Shown: piece by piece, positions 1 to 9,521 of the stretch | Layout of the letters: every line of letters starts with the position of its first letter | Position numbering within the stretch: position 1 is the stretch's first letter | Assembly (NCBI RefSeq): GCF_001571145.1 | Contig: NZ_BCTF01000006.1 | Location: 122,410 to 186,409, forward strand | Reading direction: 5' to 3' | Source: Hydrogenophaga flava NBRC 102514 | GTDB taxonomy: Bacteria > Pseudomonadota > Gammaproteobacteria > Burkholderiales > Burkholderiaceae_C | DNA: 64,000 nucleotides | Translations under genes and position numbers: made by a program | The notes under the pieces: model-generated | What the model was told of the DNA's origin: nothing | Database searches by the model: none | Seen by the model: only the letters and a program-made list of their open reading frames with translations

Positions 1-882
1 AGCGTGGAGGCGCTGCGCGCGGCCTATGCCTTCACCGACCTGCAGAGCTTCCTGGACATCTACTACGCGGGTGCCAGCGTGCTGCTGAAGCCGCAGGACT
101 TCCACGACATGGCCTGGGCCTACTTCCTACGCGCCAAGGCCGACAACGTCGTCCACACCGAACTGTTCTTCGACCCCCAGACCCACACCGCGCGCGGCGT
201 ACCCATGGCGTCGGTGATCGAGGGTCTGTCTGGTGCCTGCAAACGTGCGGAATCCGAGCTGGGCATCAGCTCGGCGCTGATCCTGTGCTTCCTGCGCCAC
301 CTCAGCGAGCAAGACGCCTTCGCCACGCTGGAGGCTGCGCTGCCGTACCGCGAGCACTTCATCGGCGTCGGGCTGGATTCGAGCGAAGTCGGGCACCCGC
401 CCGAGAAGTTTCAGCGTGTGTTCGCGCGCTGCCGCGAGCTGGGGCTGAAGCTGGTCGCCCACGCGGGCGAGGAGGGCCCGCCCGAATACATGTGGCAGGC
501 GATCGATCTGCTCAAGGTGCAGCGCATCGACCACGGCGTGGCCGCGCTGCAGGACCCGCTGCTGATGGCCGAACTGGCCCACACCCGGATGCCGCTGACG
601 GTGTGTCCTCTGTCCAACCTCATGCTCTGCGTGGTGAACGACCTGCGCGACCACCCGCTGAAGAAGATGCTGGATGCCGGTCTGTGCGCGACGGTCAACT
701 CGGACGATCCGGCCTACTTCGGTGGCTACATGAACGCCAACTTCGAACAGACGGTGCAGGCCCTGAACCTCAGCCGCGAGGACGTGGTCCAGCTGGCGCG
801 CAACAGCGTGGAGGCCAGCTTTGTGTCCGAGCCGCGCCGGCGCGAGATGTTCGACCGCATCGCCGCGTGCACTGAGGGCTGA
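1..882 (+). CDS. adenine/adenosine deaminase, 3' part (start lies outside the window)
   Basis: Zinc-dependent deaminase of adenine or adenosine (purine salvage, cytosol). The frame is open from base 1, so the N-terminus with the first zinc-binding HxH is missing; family members are about 330-345 residues and 293 are present. Visible family motifs are HAGEE (bases 460-474, catalytic Glu), DHG near base 529 and SDDP near base 700 (zinc ligand and catalytic Asp). The HAGEEGPPEYMWQA context resembles the proteobacterial adenine deaminase subgroup more than classical adenosine deaminase, but substrate cannot be settled from this part. Guanine deaminase and a BMP-type nucleoside-binding protein follow within 5 kb, which fits a purine salvage locus. 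Confidence 0.85.
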   Translation, partial: SVEALRAAYAFTDLQSFLDIYYAGASVLLKPQDFHDMAWAYFLRAKADNVVHTELFFDPQTHTARGVPMASVIEGLSGACKRAESELGISSALILCFLRHLSEQDAFATLEAALPYREHFIGVGLDSSEVGHPPEKFQRVFARCRELGLKLVAHAGEEGPPEYMWQAIDLLKVQRIDHGVAALQDPLLMAELAHTRMPLTVCPLSNLMLCVVNDLRDHPLKKMLDAGLCATVNSDDPAYFGGYMNANFEQTVQALNLSREDVVQLARNSVEASFVSEPRRREMFDRIAACTEG

Positions 883-958
883 GGCCGCTTCTCGCCTGGG
901 CTCCCCTGTGTGGCGGTGACCGGGTCTTAAGCGTTTAAAAAGTGTCGGAACCCACAAT

Positions 959-979
959 TTCGCCCATTCGTTGGGCGAA
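959..979 (+). other. RNA hairpin directly abutting a ribosome binding site
   Basis: TTCGCCCA and TGGGCGAA can form an 8-bp stem around a 5-base loop. The 3' arm runs into the AAGGAG ribosome binding site (978-983) of the membrane glycosyltransferase gene. No U-run follows, so it is not a simple terminator. It may tune translation; this is inference from sequence only. Confidence 0.35.
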
Positions 980-990
980 GGAGTGGGGCG

Positions 991-2535
991 GTGACGATTC
1001 GCAAGACGGGGCTGCCGTGGCAATGGCTGCCCGTGTTGGCTGTGCTGGTCTGGGCGCTGTTCCTCAGGCTGGATTACTTCGCGCCCGGGCGCTCCCTCTG
1101 GCTCGACGAGGCGATGCTGGCGGTGAACATCCAGCGCCAGAGCCTGCTCGGTCTGGTGCAGCCGCTGTTGTACGACCAGGCCGCGCCGCTCGGGTTCCTC
1201 CTGCTTCAGTGGCTGATCCACCACCTGCTAGGCGGCTCTGACGACCTGTTGCGGGTGGGGCCTCTCGTGGCCGGTCTGGGCTTGCTGCCGATGGTCTTCC
1301 TGTTGGCGCGCCAGGACGGCAGCAGGCCCTTGGCCTGGTTGGCCCTGGCGCTGGTGGCACTGGCGCCCGAGCAGGTGCGATACAGCAGCGAACTCAAGCA
1401 GTACTCACTGGATGCACTGGTGGCCGCGTACCTGATGTGGTGTTTCGGCGAGACCGTGAAGCAGCCAGACGACCCGCGGTCGCGCTTGCGGCTGGTCCTG
1501 TCCGGCGCGCTGGCGGTGTGGTTTTCACATCCTTCTGTGTTTGTGCTGGCGGGGTTGGGCGGTTCGGTCCTGGTGCTGCGCTGGCGCGAGCTGCGCGACC
1601 CGGCATTTCTTCGGTTCTGGGCGGGCGTCGCCGCCGCCTGGGCGATCAGCTTTGCCGCGCTGTACCTGGTGCAACTCCGGCACGTGGCGGACGATCCCGC
1701 CTTGGTCGACTTCTGGCGCCGCAACTTTGCCCCACTGCCGCCCTGGTCCCACTGGCACTGGTACCGCGTCAGCCTGCCGGGGGTGCTGAACTTTCTCTTT
1801 TCGTTTCATGCTGGTGTCCTGCCGTCGGCGTTGCTGCTGCTGGGCATCGCATCCCTCTGGCAGCGCCGACGGCCGCTCGCCGTGGCCATGGTGCTCATGC
1901 TCCTGGTCACGCTTGTTGCTTCCGCACTGTCGCGCTATCCGTTCTACGGCCGGTTTCTGCTGTTTCTGACACCGGCGGCTGCCCTCGCCCTGGCGGAAGG
2001 GGTCGAGCGATGCCGGCAGTGGCTGCGTCCCCGCAACCCGTGGCTGGCCGGTGGCGTGTACCTCGGGCTGGCCGGTCTGTTGCTGTTTCATTCTGTTGAC
2101 ATTGACCGACAGCATCTGCTGGACCACCCGGTGATGGAGGAGATCAAGCCGGTGATGAAGGGCGTGGCCGACCACCGGCGTGCAGGTGACCAGACCTATG
2201 TGTACTACGGCGCGGTGCCTGCGTTCTCCTTCTACGCAGCGCAGTATGGGTTCGGCCCCGGCGAGTTTGTGGAAGGGGGATTTCACCGCTTGCAGCCGGA
2301 CCTCTACCTGACCGAGATCGATCGCACGCTGGGCGTGGGCCGTACGTGGTTTGTTTTCAGCCACATCTGCAACCGCTGCCGCCCACAGGTCAAGGTCGAC
2401 GAGCAGCGCTTCATCCTCGACCACGCTGACCGGCGGGGAACACTGATCGAACAACTGGATGGCCCCGGCACCACGGCCTACCTGTACGACCTGGGACCGC
2501 CGCGGCCCGATGCCGTATCGGCCGCAGACCGTTAA
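991..2535 (+). CDS. GT-C family membrane glycosyltransferase-like protein (GT39/ArnT-like)
   Basis: Predicted integral membrane protein of 514 residues with many hydrophobic helices. The first periplasmic loop contains SLWLDEA with Asp39-Glu40, the position where PMT/ArnT-type GT-C enzymes carry their catalytic acidic residue. By family analogy it would transfer a sugar from a polyprenyl-phosphate donor to a periplasmic acceptor; neither donor nor acceptor can be told here. The GTG start is supported by AAGGAG eight bases upstream. The C-terminal 150 residues are less hydrophobic and probably periplasmic. No glycan genes lie next to it; neighbours are purine enzymes, so its partner pathway is unknown. 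Confidence 0.65.
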   Translation: MTIRKTGLPWQWLPVLAVLVWALFLRLDYFAPGRSLWLDEAMLAVNIQRQSLLGLVQPLLYDQAAPLGFLLLQWLIHHLLGGSDDLLRVGPLVAGLGLLPMVFLLARQDGSRPLAWLALALVALAPEQVRYSSELKQYSLDALVAAYLMWCFGETVKQPDDPRSRLRLVLSGALAVWFSHPSVFVLAGLGGSVLVLRWRELRDPAFLRFWAGVAAAWAISFAALYLVQLRHVADDPALVDFWRRNFAPLPPWSHWHWYRVSLPGVLNFLFSFHAGVLPSALLLLGIASLWQRRRPLAVAMVLMLLVTLVASALSRYPFYGRFLLFLTPAAALALAEGVERCRQWLRPRNPWLAGGVYLGLAGLLLFHSVDIDRQHLLDHPVMEEIKPVMKGVADHRRAGDQTYVYYGAVPAFSFYAAQYGFGPGEFVEGGFHRLQPDLYLTEIDRTLGVGRTWFVFSHICNRCRPQVKVDEQRFILDHADRRGTLIEQLDGPGTTAYLYDLGPPRPDAVSAADR

Positions 2536-2547
2536 AATCGTGCACCT

Positions 2548-2579
2548 GCGAGCCGGTGCTTCCCCGGCTCGCTTTTTTT
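2548..2579 (+). terminator. Rho-independent terminator
   Basis: GCGAGCCGG (2548-2556) pairs with CCGGCTCGC (2564-2572) around a 7-base loop and is followed by seven T (2573-2579). It closes the glycosyltransferase gene and separates it from the BMP-family gene. A TAAAATCG box lies just upstream at 2533, over the stop codon. Confidence 0.85.
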
Positions 2580-2608
2580 CTGTTCCGGAAGCCATGTAGA
2601 GGACCACC

Positions 2609-3682
2609 ATGTACAAAAACCTCGCTGCCGCATTCGCGGCCGCCTGTTTTTTCTCCCCCGTTCTTGCCCAGTCGACGCCGCCGGTCAAGGCAGCCTTCGT
2701 CTATGTTGCGCCGCTGACCGATGCCGGCTGGGTGCGCCAGCACGACCAGGGCCGCCTGGCGGTCGAAGCCGCGCTGCCCGGCCAGGTCACGACCAGCTAC
2801 GTCGAGAACGTGGCCGAAGGTCCCGACGCCGAGCGCGTGATTCGCGACCTGGCCATGCAGGGCCACCAGATCATCTTCACCCCCAGCTTCGGCTACATGG
2901 AGCCCACGCTGAAGGTCGCACGCGAGTTCCCGAACGTGAAATTCGAGTCGGTCACCGGCTACAAGACAGCGCCCAACGTGGCGGCGTCCAATGCACGCTA
3001 TTACGAAGGCCGCTACCTCGCCGGCATCGCCGCCGGTCGCATGGCCACGCAGGCCGGCTACGTCGCGGGTTTCCCGATTCCCGAGGTGCTGCAGGGCATC
3101 AACGCCTTCACCCTGGGCATGCGTTCGGTGAATCCCCAGGCCACGGTGCGCGTCGTGTTCCTCGGTGAGTGGTTCAACCCGCCGCGCGAGCGCGATGCGG
3201 CCATGACGCTGATGAACCAGGGCGCCGAGGTGCTGGCCTTCCACACCGGGTCGAACGCGGTGATGGTGGCTGCGCAGGAGCGCGGCAAGCTCGCCGTGGC
3301 GTATCACTCCGACATGCGCAAGGTGGCGCCCGACGCGCAGGTGGCCGCGGTCACCCACCAGTGGGGCGACTACTACACCCGCCGCGTCAAGGCCGTGCTG
3401 GATGGCAGCTGGAAGAGTGAACAGGTCTGGGGCGGCGTGCGCGAAGGCATGATCCGTGTGGACAGTTTTGGCAGCAAGGTGCCGACCGCCGTGCAGGCCG
3501 AGGTGATGGCGCGTCAGAAGGACATGGCCGCCGGCCGGCTGACCGTGTTCGCTGGCGGCAAAACCGGTGTGAAGGACAACGAGGGCAAGACCACGATCGC
3601 CCCCGGCCAGTCGCTGGACGACAGAGCCATCCTGGGCATGAACTGGCTGGTCGAGGGCGTAGCCACGAAACTGCCACGGTGA
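2609..3682 (+). CDS. BMP/Med-family ABC transporter substrate-binding protein
   Basis: Periplasmic binding protein of 357 residues. An N-terminal signal peptide (about residues 1-20, ending near VLAQ) precedes a BMP/PnrA-like domain seen in AFVYVAPLTDAGW, the DLAMQGHQIIF segment and the NARYYEGRYLAGIAAG segment. BMP proteins bind nucleosides or purine-like ligands for an ABC importer. No permease or ATPase gene lies within the visible neighbourhood, so it may serve a transporter encoded elsewhere. Location between a purine deaminase and guanine deaminase supports a purine or nucleoside ligand; this is inference. Confidence 0.85.
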   Translation: MYKNLAAAFAAACFFSPVLAQSTPPVKAAFVYVAPLTDAGWVRQHDQGRLAVEAALPGQVTTSYVENVAEGPDAERVIRDLAMQGHQIIFTPSFGYMEPTLKVAREFPNVKFESVTGYKTAPNVAASNARYYEGRYLAGIAAGRMATQAGYVAGFPIPEVLQGINAFTLGMRSVNPQATVRVVFLGEWFNPPRERDAAMTLMNQGAEVLAFHTGSNAVMVAAQERGKLAVAYHSDMRKVAPDAQVAAVTHQWGDYYTRRVKAVLDGSWKSEQVWGGVREGMIRVDSFGSKVPTAVQAEVMARQKDMAAGRLTVFAGGKTGVKDNEGKTTIAPGQSLDDRAILGMNWLVEGVATKLPR

Positions 3683-3778
3683 CCCGCCGCTGATCGGCGA
3701 CACCCTGGTCTGGGCACATGGCGTGCATTCGTTTCGCGGTATGCCGCCGGGCGCGCTTGCGGCTAAGCTGTCTGCTTC

Positions 3779-5053
3779 ATGAAAGCCTACCGCGCCGCCC
3801 TCCTGAGATTCGATGACCATGGCCAGCCGCTCTACGACAGCGACGGTCTGCTGGTCGTCGGCCCCGATGCCTCTGGTCGCAAGGTGGTGCGCGCCGCTGG
3901 CAGCCACGACGCGCTGATTGACCGCTTCGCTGGCGTCGTCGTCGAAGACCTGCGCGGTCACCTGATCGCGCCCGGCTTCGTCGATCTGCACGTGCACTAC
4001 CCGCAGACCGATGTGATCGGTGCGCCGGCCGCCGGCCTGCTGCCCTGGCTCGAAAACTACACCTTCCCGCACGAAAGCCGCTTCGCGGACAAGGCCTATG
4101 CCCGTGGTGTGGCCGATTTCTTCTTCGACGAGCTGGCGCGCCATGGTGTGACCACGGCGCTGACCTTCGCCACCTCGCACCCCGGGTCGGTGGACGCCGC
4201 CTTCGAGGCCGCGCAGGCGCGTGGCTTGCGCTTCATCACGGGCAAGGTGCTGCAGGACCGCCACAGCCCCGACGGCGTGCGCGACCAGACCGAGCAGAGC
4301 CTGATCGACACCGAAGACCTCATCCGCCGCTGGCACGGCGTGGACCGGCTGGGCTACGCCATCACCCCGCGTTTCGCCCCCACCAGCACCGACGCGCAGC
4401 TGCGCGGCGCCGGCGAGCTGGCCGCGAAGTACAGCGACGTGTGGATCCAGTCGCACGTGGCCGAGAACCGCGACGAGGTGAAGTGGGTGGCCGAGCTCTA
4501 CCCGCAGGCGCGCAGCTACCTGGGCGTGTACGGCGACTTCGGCCTGCTGCGCGACCGTGCGGTTTATGCCCACTGCATCCACCTGGATGCGCACGACCGC
4601 ATCCTGATGCGCGAGACCGGTGCCGCCGCGGCCGTCAGCCCGACCAGCAACCTCTTCCTCGGCAGTGGTTTTTTCGACTACGCCGCGGCCGACCAGGCCG
4701 GCATGCGCTACGGCCTGGCCAGCGATGTGGGCGGGGGCACCAGCTTCTCGCCTTTCCACACCATGCTGGCGGCCTACTGCGTGGGGCGCGAGGGCCACAC
4801 CAAGCCAGGTCTGAGCCTCACGCCTGGCCAGCTCTGGTGGCAGCACACGGCCGGTGCCGCGCGCGCGCTGGGCCTGGAGGGCGTGGTGGGCAACCTCACG
4901 CCGGGGCACGAAGCCGATTTCGTGGTGCTGGATCCGAAGGCCACACCGCTTCTGGCGCGCAAGACCGCGCAAGCCGATTCGCTGGACGAACTGCTGTTTG
5001 CCCTGATCGTGCTAGGCGATGACCGGTTGGTCTCCAGGACCGTGACCGCCTGA
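3779..5053 (+). CDS. guaD: guanine deaminase
   Basis: Amidohydrolase-superfamily enzyme converting guanine to xanthine and ammonia. The 424-residue protein shows PGFVDLHVHYPQTDVIG with the zinc-binding His71 and His73, SHVAEN (third metal/substrate His), AHCIHL, and SDVGGG with the catalytic Asp, all in the order typical of guanine deaminases. Length is normal for the family. It starts at an ATG 96 bases after the BMP gene; no strong ribosome binding site is seen. With the upstream purine deaminase it completes conversion of adenine and guanine to hypoxanthine and xanthine. Confidence 0.93.
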   Translation: MKAYRAALLRFDDHGQPLYDSDGLLVVGPDASGRKVVRAAGSHDALIDRFAGVVVEDLRGHLIAPGFVDLHVHYPQTDVIGAPAAGLLPWLENYTFPHESRFADKAYARGVADFFFDELARHGVTTALTFATSHPGSVDAAFEAAQARGLRFITGKVLQDRHSPDGVRDQTEQSLIDTEDLIRRWHGVDRLGYAITPRFAPTSTDAQLRGAGELAAKYSDVWIQSHVAENRDEVKWVAELYPQARSYLGVYGDFGLLRDRAVYAHCIHLDAHDRILMRETGAAAAVSPTSNLFLGSGFFDYAAADQAGMRYGLASDVGGGTSFSPFHTMLAAYCVGREGHTKPGLSLTPGQLWWQHTAGAARALGLEGVVGNLTPGHEADFVVLDPKATPLLARKTAQADSLDELLFALIVLGDDRLVSRTVTA

Positions 5054-5085
5054 CCTGCTTCGAAGGGCGGCGCCGGGGCCCTGCC

Positions 5086-5091
5086 TACAAT
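5086..5091 (+). promoter_or_regulatory. probable -10 box of dcd (TACAATCGC type)
   Basis: TACAAT followed by CGCGGG lies 23 bases ahead of the dcd ATG; no clear -35 box is seen at the usual spacing. Similar TAnAATCGC boxes precede several other genes here (5757, 28529, 41536), which supports the reading. Confidence 0.5.
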
Positions 5092-5113
5092 CGCGGGCAA
5101 CCGGAGCACACAC

Positions 5114-5683
5114 ATGAGCATCAAGAGCGACAAATGGATCCGCCGCATGGCCGAGCAGCACGGCATGATCGAGCCCTTCGAGCCGGGCCAGATCCGGCAG
5201 AACGCCGCGGGTCAGAAGATCGTCAGCTACGGGACCAGCAGCTATGGCTACGACATCCGCTGCGCACCCGAATTCAAGGTCTTCACCAACATCCACAGCA
5301 CGGTGGTGGACCCGAAGAACTTCGACGAGAAGAGCTTCGTCGACATCAACTCCGATGTCTGCATCATCCCGCCCAACAGCTTCGCGCTGGCGCGCACGGT
5401 CGAGTACTTCCGAATCCCGCGCAGTGTGCTGACCATCTGTCTGGGCAAGAGCACCTACGCCCGCTGCGGCATCATCGTCAACGTCACGCCCTTCGAGCCT
5501 GAATGGGAAGGATATGTGACGCTGGAGTTTTCCAACACCACGCCGCTGCCAGCCAAGATCTACGCCGGTGAAGGTTGTGCCCAGGTGCTGTTTTTTGAGA
5601 GCGACGAGGTCTGCGAAACCAGCTACAAGGACCGGGGTGGCAAGTACCAGGGGCAGGTGGGCGTCACGCTGCCCAAGACCTGA
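5114..5683 (+). CDS. dcd: dCTP deaminase
   Basis: Deaminates dCTP to dUTP, the main route to dUMP and hence dTTP in Gram-negative bacteria. The 189-residue protein has the full conserved core: SYGYDIR near the N-terminus, [10 protein letters not shown] (substrate loop), [11 protein letters not shown] with the catalytic Glu, and [15 protein letters not shown]. Length equals the family norm. The ATG follows a CCGGAG ribosome binding site and a TACAAT -10 box, implying its own short-leader transcript rather than co-transcription with guaD. Confidence 0.96.
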   Translation: MSIKSDKWIRRMAEQHGMIEPFEPGQIRQNAAGQKIVSYGTSSYGYDIRCAPEFKVFTNIHSTVVDPKNFDEKSFVDINSDVCIIPPNSFALARTVEYFRIPRSVLTICLGKSTYARCGIIVNVTPFEPEWEGYVTLEFSNTTPLPAKIYAGEGCAQVLFFESDEVCETSYKDRGGKYQGQVGVTLPKT

Positions 5684-5853
5684 GCCGGCGTTTCGTAGAC
5701 GGAAAAACCCATATTTTCGGCTTGACTTTTGTCAGGCAGGTTTCATCGCTGCCCGATAAAATCGCGGGGTTTGTCCGATTCCAGCCCCAAACCGGGGCGA
5801 AATTGCCCTCCAAATGGTGCCCGCCTGCCGGGTGTTCGCTTTTTCTGACCAGC

Positions 5854-6957
5854 ATGTCCGACTCCACCGCCGCCGCTTCTTCGCCCGAACCGATTCCCCT
5901 CGGGCAACCTCTGCCGCACCGCAAGGTGATCCGGGGCTGGCTGACGCCGATCGCCGAGCAGCGGACGGCCGTAGGCATCGTGCTGCTGGCCATCGACTGG
6001 GCGGTCTTCCTGGCGCTCATCGTCGGCACGGTGCTGCTGGACGCCTGGTGGGCCAAGTTGCTGTGCGGCCTGGCCGCCGGCTTCGTGATCGGTCGCCTGT
6101 TCATCATCGGCCACGACGCCTGCCACCAGAGCTACACGCCGCACCGGGGCCTGAACCGCATCCTGGGCCGCATTGCCATGGTGCCCTCGCTGACGCCCTA
6201 CAGCCTGTGGGAAGTCGGCCACAACGTGGTGCACCACGGCTACACCAACCTCAAGGGCGTGGACTTTGTCTGGGCTCCGTTGACCAAGGAAGAATTCGAG
6301 GGGCTGACCCCGGGCCGCCGCCTCATGGAGCGCATCTACCGCAGCGGCTGGGGCCCCGCGCTGTACTACCTGGTCGAGATGTGGTGGAACCGCATGTATT
6401 TCCCGCGCAAGACCTACATGGGCACCAGCCGCCCCGAATTCACGCGCGACGGCGTGTTCGTGACCGTCTACGCCGCGCTGTGGATCGCTGCGCTGATCGG
6501 TGCTGCCTATGCCACCGAACAGTCCGCCTGGGCTCTGGTGGGCTACGGTTTTGTCATCCCGTTCCTGTTCTGGAACGCGATGATCGGCTTCGTGGTTTAC
6601 GTGCACCACACCCACACGGCGGTGCAGTGGCACGACGACAAGCACGCATGGGCCAAGGCCGCGCCCTTCGTGTCGACCACCGTGCACCTGACCTTCCCGA
6701 TGAAGATCGGTGCCCTGATGCACCACATCATGGAACACACCGCGCACCATGTGGACATGAGCGTGCCGCTGTACAAACTCAAGAACGCCCAGAAACTGCT
6801 GGAGGACACCCTGCCTGGCCGCATCATCATCCAGCGCTTCTCCTGGCGCTGGTACTTCGAGACCGCGCGCAAGTGCAAGCTCTACGACTTCACCCGCCGT
6901 TGCTGGACCGATTTCCAGGGTCGTCCGACCAGCGATTTCAAGCCGGCTGTGGCCTGA
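5854..6957 (+). CDS. membrane fatty acid desaturase
   Basis: Di-iron membrane desaturase or hydroxylase acting on acyl lipids. From the ATG at 5854 the protein has 367 residues with three histidine boxes: HDACH (87-91), HNVVHH (123-128) and an HTAHH box near the C-terminal third, plus paired hydrophobic helices before and after. An in-frame start at 5722 would add 44 residues but would overlap the likely promoter region (TAAAATCGC at 5757), so 5854 is preferred; no strong ribosome binding site marks either. The exact substrate and double-bond position cannot be read from sequence. Confidence 0.85.
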   Translation: MSDSTAAASSPEPIPLGQPLPHRKVIRGWLTPIAEQRTAVGIVLLAIDWAVFLALIVGTVLLDAWWAKLLCGLAAGFVIGRLFIIGHDACHQSYTPHRGLNRILGRIAMVPSLTPYSLWEVGHNVVHHGYTNLKGVDFVWAPLTKEEFEGLTPGRRLMERIYRSGWGPALYYLVEMWWNRMYFPRKTYMGTSRPEFTRDGVFVTVYAALWIAALIGAAYATEQSAWALVGYGFVIPFLFWNAMIGFVVYVHHTHTAVQWHDDKHAWAKAAPFVSTTVHLTFPMKIGALMHHIMEHTAHHVDMSVPLYKLKNAQKLLEDTLPGRIIIQRFSWRWYFETARKCKLYDFTRRCWTDFQGRPTSDFKPAVA

Positions 6958-6982
6958 AATCCTCAACTCCGGTACTTTCTCA

Positions 6983-7006
6983 AGCGCTGCCTCGGCAGCG
7001 CTTTTT
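6983..7006 (+). terminator. Rho-independent terminator after the desaturase
   Basis: AGCGCTGC pairs with GCAGCGCT around a CTCG loop and is followed by a T-run ending at 7006. It lies 26 bases after the desaturase stop codon. Confidence 0.8.
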
Positions 7007-7069
7007 GTTGCTGCTTTCGTTTGCATAATGTGGCGATGGCCCCGCCGCAGGCGGCCCGAGGAGCAGTGC

Positions 7070-7975
7070 ATGAAATGGGAAAACAACCGCCAGTCGGACA
7101 ACATCGAGGACCGGCGCAACCAGCCGGGCGGCGGCATGTTCGGCAGCGGTGCTCCGCGGCGTGCGGGTGGGCGCGGCATCGGGTTCGGCACCATCGTGAT
7201 CGCGCTGATCGCAGGCTGGATCTTCGGCATCAACCCGATGACCATCCTGGGGGCGCTGGGCGGAGGAGGCGAGCTGGTGCCCGGTACCACCCAGACCGAG
7301 CCGGCATCGCCGGGCAGCACCGACAGGCCTGAAGACGAAATGGGACGCTTCGTGTCTTCCGTGCTGGCCGGCACCGAAGACGTCTGGGCGGCGGTGTTCC
7401 AGCAGGGGGGCGCCCAGTACCAGGAACCCCGGCTGGTGCTGTTCCGGGGTGCGACACCCACGGCCTGCGGGACGGGGCAGTCCGCCATGGGACCGTTCTA
7501 CTGCCCGGGCGACCAGAAGGTCTACATCGACCTGAGCTTCTACGATACGCTGCGGCGCCAGCTGGGTGCGCCGGGCGACTTTGCCCAGGCCTATGTGATC
7601 GCACACGAGGTGGGGCACCATGTGCAGAACCAGATGGGCCTGACTGAAAAGATGGAGCAGGCCCGGCGCCGCGTCAGCGAGCGCGAATACAACGCGCTGT
7701 CGGTGCGCCTGGAACTGCAGGCCGACTGCTTTGCGGGCATCTGGGCCCACCACAACCACAAGAGCAAGGCAATCCTCGAACCCGGCGACGTCGAAGAGGC
7801 GCTGAACGCAGCAGCCGCCATCGGCGACGATGCCCTGCAGCGCAAGAGCCAGGGCATGGTGGTGCCTGACAGCTTCACCCACGGCACCAGCGAGCAGCGC
7901 CAGCGCTGGTTCCACAAGGGGCTCGAAACCGGCAGCGTGCAAGCCTGCGACACCTTCAACACCCGGGCCCTCTGA
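7070..7975 (+). CDS. YpfJ-type neutral zinc metallopeptidase
   Basis: Predicted membrane-anchored zinc peptidase of the YpfJ/KPN_02809 family, 301 residues. After a hydrophilic N-terminus (MKWENNRQSDN) a single hydrophobic helix lies at about residues 40-65, followed by the catalytic domain with the zinc motif HEVGHH (His179, Glu180, His183). The ATG at 7070 is preceded by GAGGAG; an upstream in-frame ATG at 7028 would add an unlikely basic extension. Family substrates are not known. It stands alone between a terminator and the helicase gene. Confidence 0.85.
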   Translation: MKWENNRQSDNIEDRRNQPGGGMFGSGAPRRAGGRGIGFGTIVIALIAGWIFGINPMTILGALGGGGELVPGTTQTEPASPGSTDRPEDEMGRFVSSVLAGTEDVWAAVFQQGGAQYQEPRLVLFRGATPTACGTGQSAMGPFYCPGDQKVYIDLSFYDTLRRQLGAPGDFAQAYVIAHEVGHHVQNQMGLTEKMEQARRRVSEREYNALSVRLELQADCFAGIWAHHNHKSKAILEPGDVEEALNAAAAIGDDALQRKSQGMVVPDSFTHGTSEQRQRWFHKGLETGSVQACDTFNTRAL

Positions 7976-8044
7976 GCGCCGTTGCCCAACTTTTGGGCAG
8001 CCAGGGGGTCAAAGTGAGACAATAGCGGGCTAACCCGAAAGTCC

Positions 8045-9511
8045 ATGACCCAATCCTTTTCCGAACTCCAGCTCTCGCCTAACCTCGCCCGTGCCATCGC
8101 GGAAATGGGCTATGAGAGCATGACGCCCATCCAGGCGCAGGCCATCCCGGTCGTGCTGCAAGGGCGTGACGTGATGGGCGCTGCCCAGACCGGCACTGGC
8201 AAGACGGCCGCCTTCTCGCTGCCACTGCTGCAGCGAATGCTCAAGCACGAGAACGCCTCCACCTCGCCGGCACGCCACCCGGTGCGTGCCCTGGTGCTGC
8301 TGCCAACGCGCGAGCTGGCCGACCAGGTGGCCGACCAGGTCAAGCAGTACGCCAAGTACACCCAGCTGCGCAGCACGGTGGTGTTCGGCGGCATGGACAT
8401 GAAGCCGCAGACGCTGGAACTGAAAAAGGGCGTCGAGGTGCTGGTGGCCACGCCGGGCCGTCTGCTGGACCACATCGAGGCCAAGAACTGCGTGCTCAAC
8501 CAGGTCGAGTACGTGGTGCTGGACGAGGCCGACCGCATGCTGGACATCGGCTTCCTGCCCGACCTGCAGCGCATCCTGAGCTACCTGCCCAAGACGCGCA
8601 CCACGCTGCTGTTCTCGGCCACCTTCTCGCCCGAGATCAAGCGCCTGGCCAGCAGCTACCTGCAGGACCCGATCACCATCGAGGTGGCCCGCTCCAACGC
8701 CACCGCGTCCACGGTGGAGCAGCATTTCTACCGCGTGGACGACGACGACAAGCGCCAGACGCTCAAGCAGATCGTCAAGGAGCGTGGTGTGACGCAGGCC
8801 TTCGTCTTCGTCAACAGCAAGCTCGGCTGCGCGCGCCTGGCCCGTTCGCTGGAGCGCGAGGGCTTGAAGACCACGGCCCTTCACGGCGACAAGAGCCAGG
8901 ACGAGCGTCTGAAGGCGCTGGACGCTTTCAAAAAGGGCGAAGTCGACCTGCTGGTCTGCACCGATGTGGCTGCGCGCGGTCTGGACATCAAGGATGTGCC
9001 GGCGGTGTTCAACTTCGACATCCCGTTCAACGCCGAGGACTATGTGCACCGCATCGGCCGCACGGGCCGCGCTGGCGCCTCGGGCCTGGCCGTGTCCTTC
9101 GTCAGTGGCAAGGACACGCGCCTGTTGGCGGACATCGAGAAGCTGATCGGCAAGAAGCTCGAGCTCGAAGCGCTGGAACTGGAGGCCGATCGCAAGCCGG
9201 CGGGCCGGTTCAACGACGGCCAGCGCGCCTGGCGCGAGGGCGACGACGAAGGCCGCCGCGAGATTCGCCAGGCCCGCGAAGCGCGCGAGCCCCGTGAACC
9301 GCGCGAAGACCGCCGTGCCTCCCGCCCGGCGCGTGCGCCCGCGGACCCGCTGTTCGACAAGCCCTACGAGCCCACCCTGGCGGCAGACGCACAACCGTCC
9401 TGGGAGGCCTCGGCCAAACCGGCGGCCACCAGCCGCCTGTCGCCCAATATCAAGTCCCGCAAGAAGGTTCCGGCGCTGTTCAAGGCCTCGGCTCCGGCGG
9501 AAAACGCCTGA
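8045..9511 (+). CDS. DEAD-box ATP-dependent RNA helicase (RhlE type)
   Basis: RNA helicase of 488 residues that unwinds structured RNA, typically in ribosome assembly or RNA decay. Q motif at about residues 8-30, Walker A AQTGTGKT (47-54), DEAD (160-163), SAT in the middle, and HRIGRTGRAG in the second RecA domain are all present. The C-terminal tail from about residue 390 is rich in Arg, Glu and Ala, as in RhlE-type enzymes, and ends with a basic segment that may bind RNA. A GACAATAGC -10-like box lies at 8018-8023, so the leader would be about 15 bases. Confidence 0.9.
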   Translation: MTQSFSELQLSPNLARAIAEMGYESMTPIQAQAIPVVLQGRDVMGAAQTGTGKTAAFSLPLLQRMLKHENASTSPARHPVRALVLLPTRELADQVADQVKQYAKYTQLRSTVVFGGMDMKPQTLELKKGVEVLVATPGRLLDHIEAKNCVLNQVEYVVLDEADRMLDIGFLPDLQRILSYLPKTRTTLLFSATFSPEIKRLASSYLQDPITIEVARSNATASTVEQHFYRVDDDDKRQTLKQIVKERGVTQAFVFVNSKLGCARLARSLEREGLKTTALHGDKSQDERLKALDAFKKGEVDLLVCTDVAARGLDIKDVPAVFNFDIPFNAEDYVHRIGRTGRAGASGLAVSFVSGKDTRLLADIEKLIGKKLELEALELEADRKPAGRFNDGQRAWREGDDEGRREIRQAREAREPREPREDRRASRPARAPADPLFDKPYEPTLAADAQPSWEASAKPAATSRLSPNIKSRKKVPALFKASAPAENA

Positions 9512-9521
9512 GCCGGGCGGT

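Noticed and set aside
959..979. Hairpin read as a terminator of the deaminase gene
   Set aside because: No T-run follows and it abuts the next ribosome binding site.
5722..5760. TTGACT / GATAAA as a sigma-70 promoter for the desaturase
   Set aside because: The spacing is 27 bases, far from the normal 16-18, so only the TAAAATCGC box is noted.
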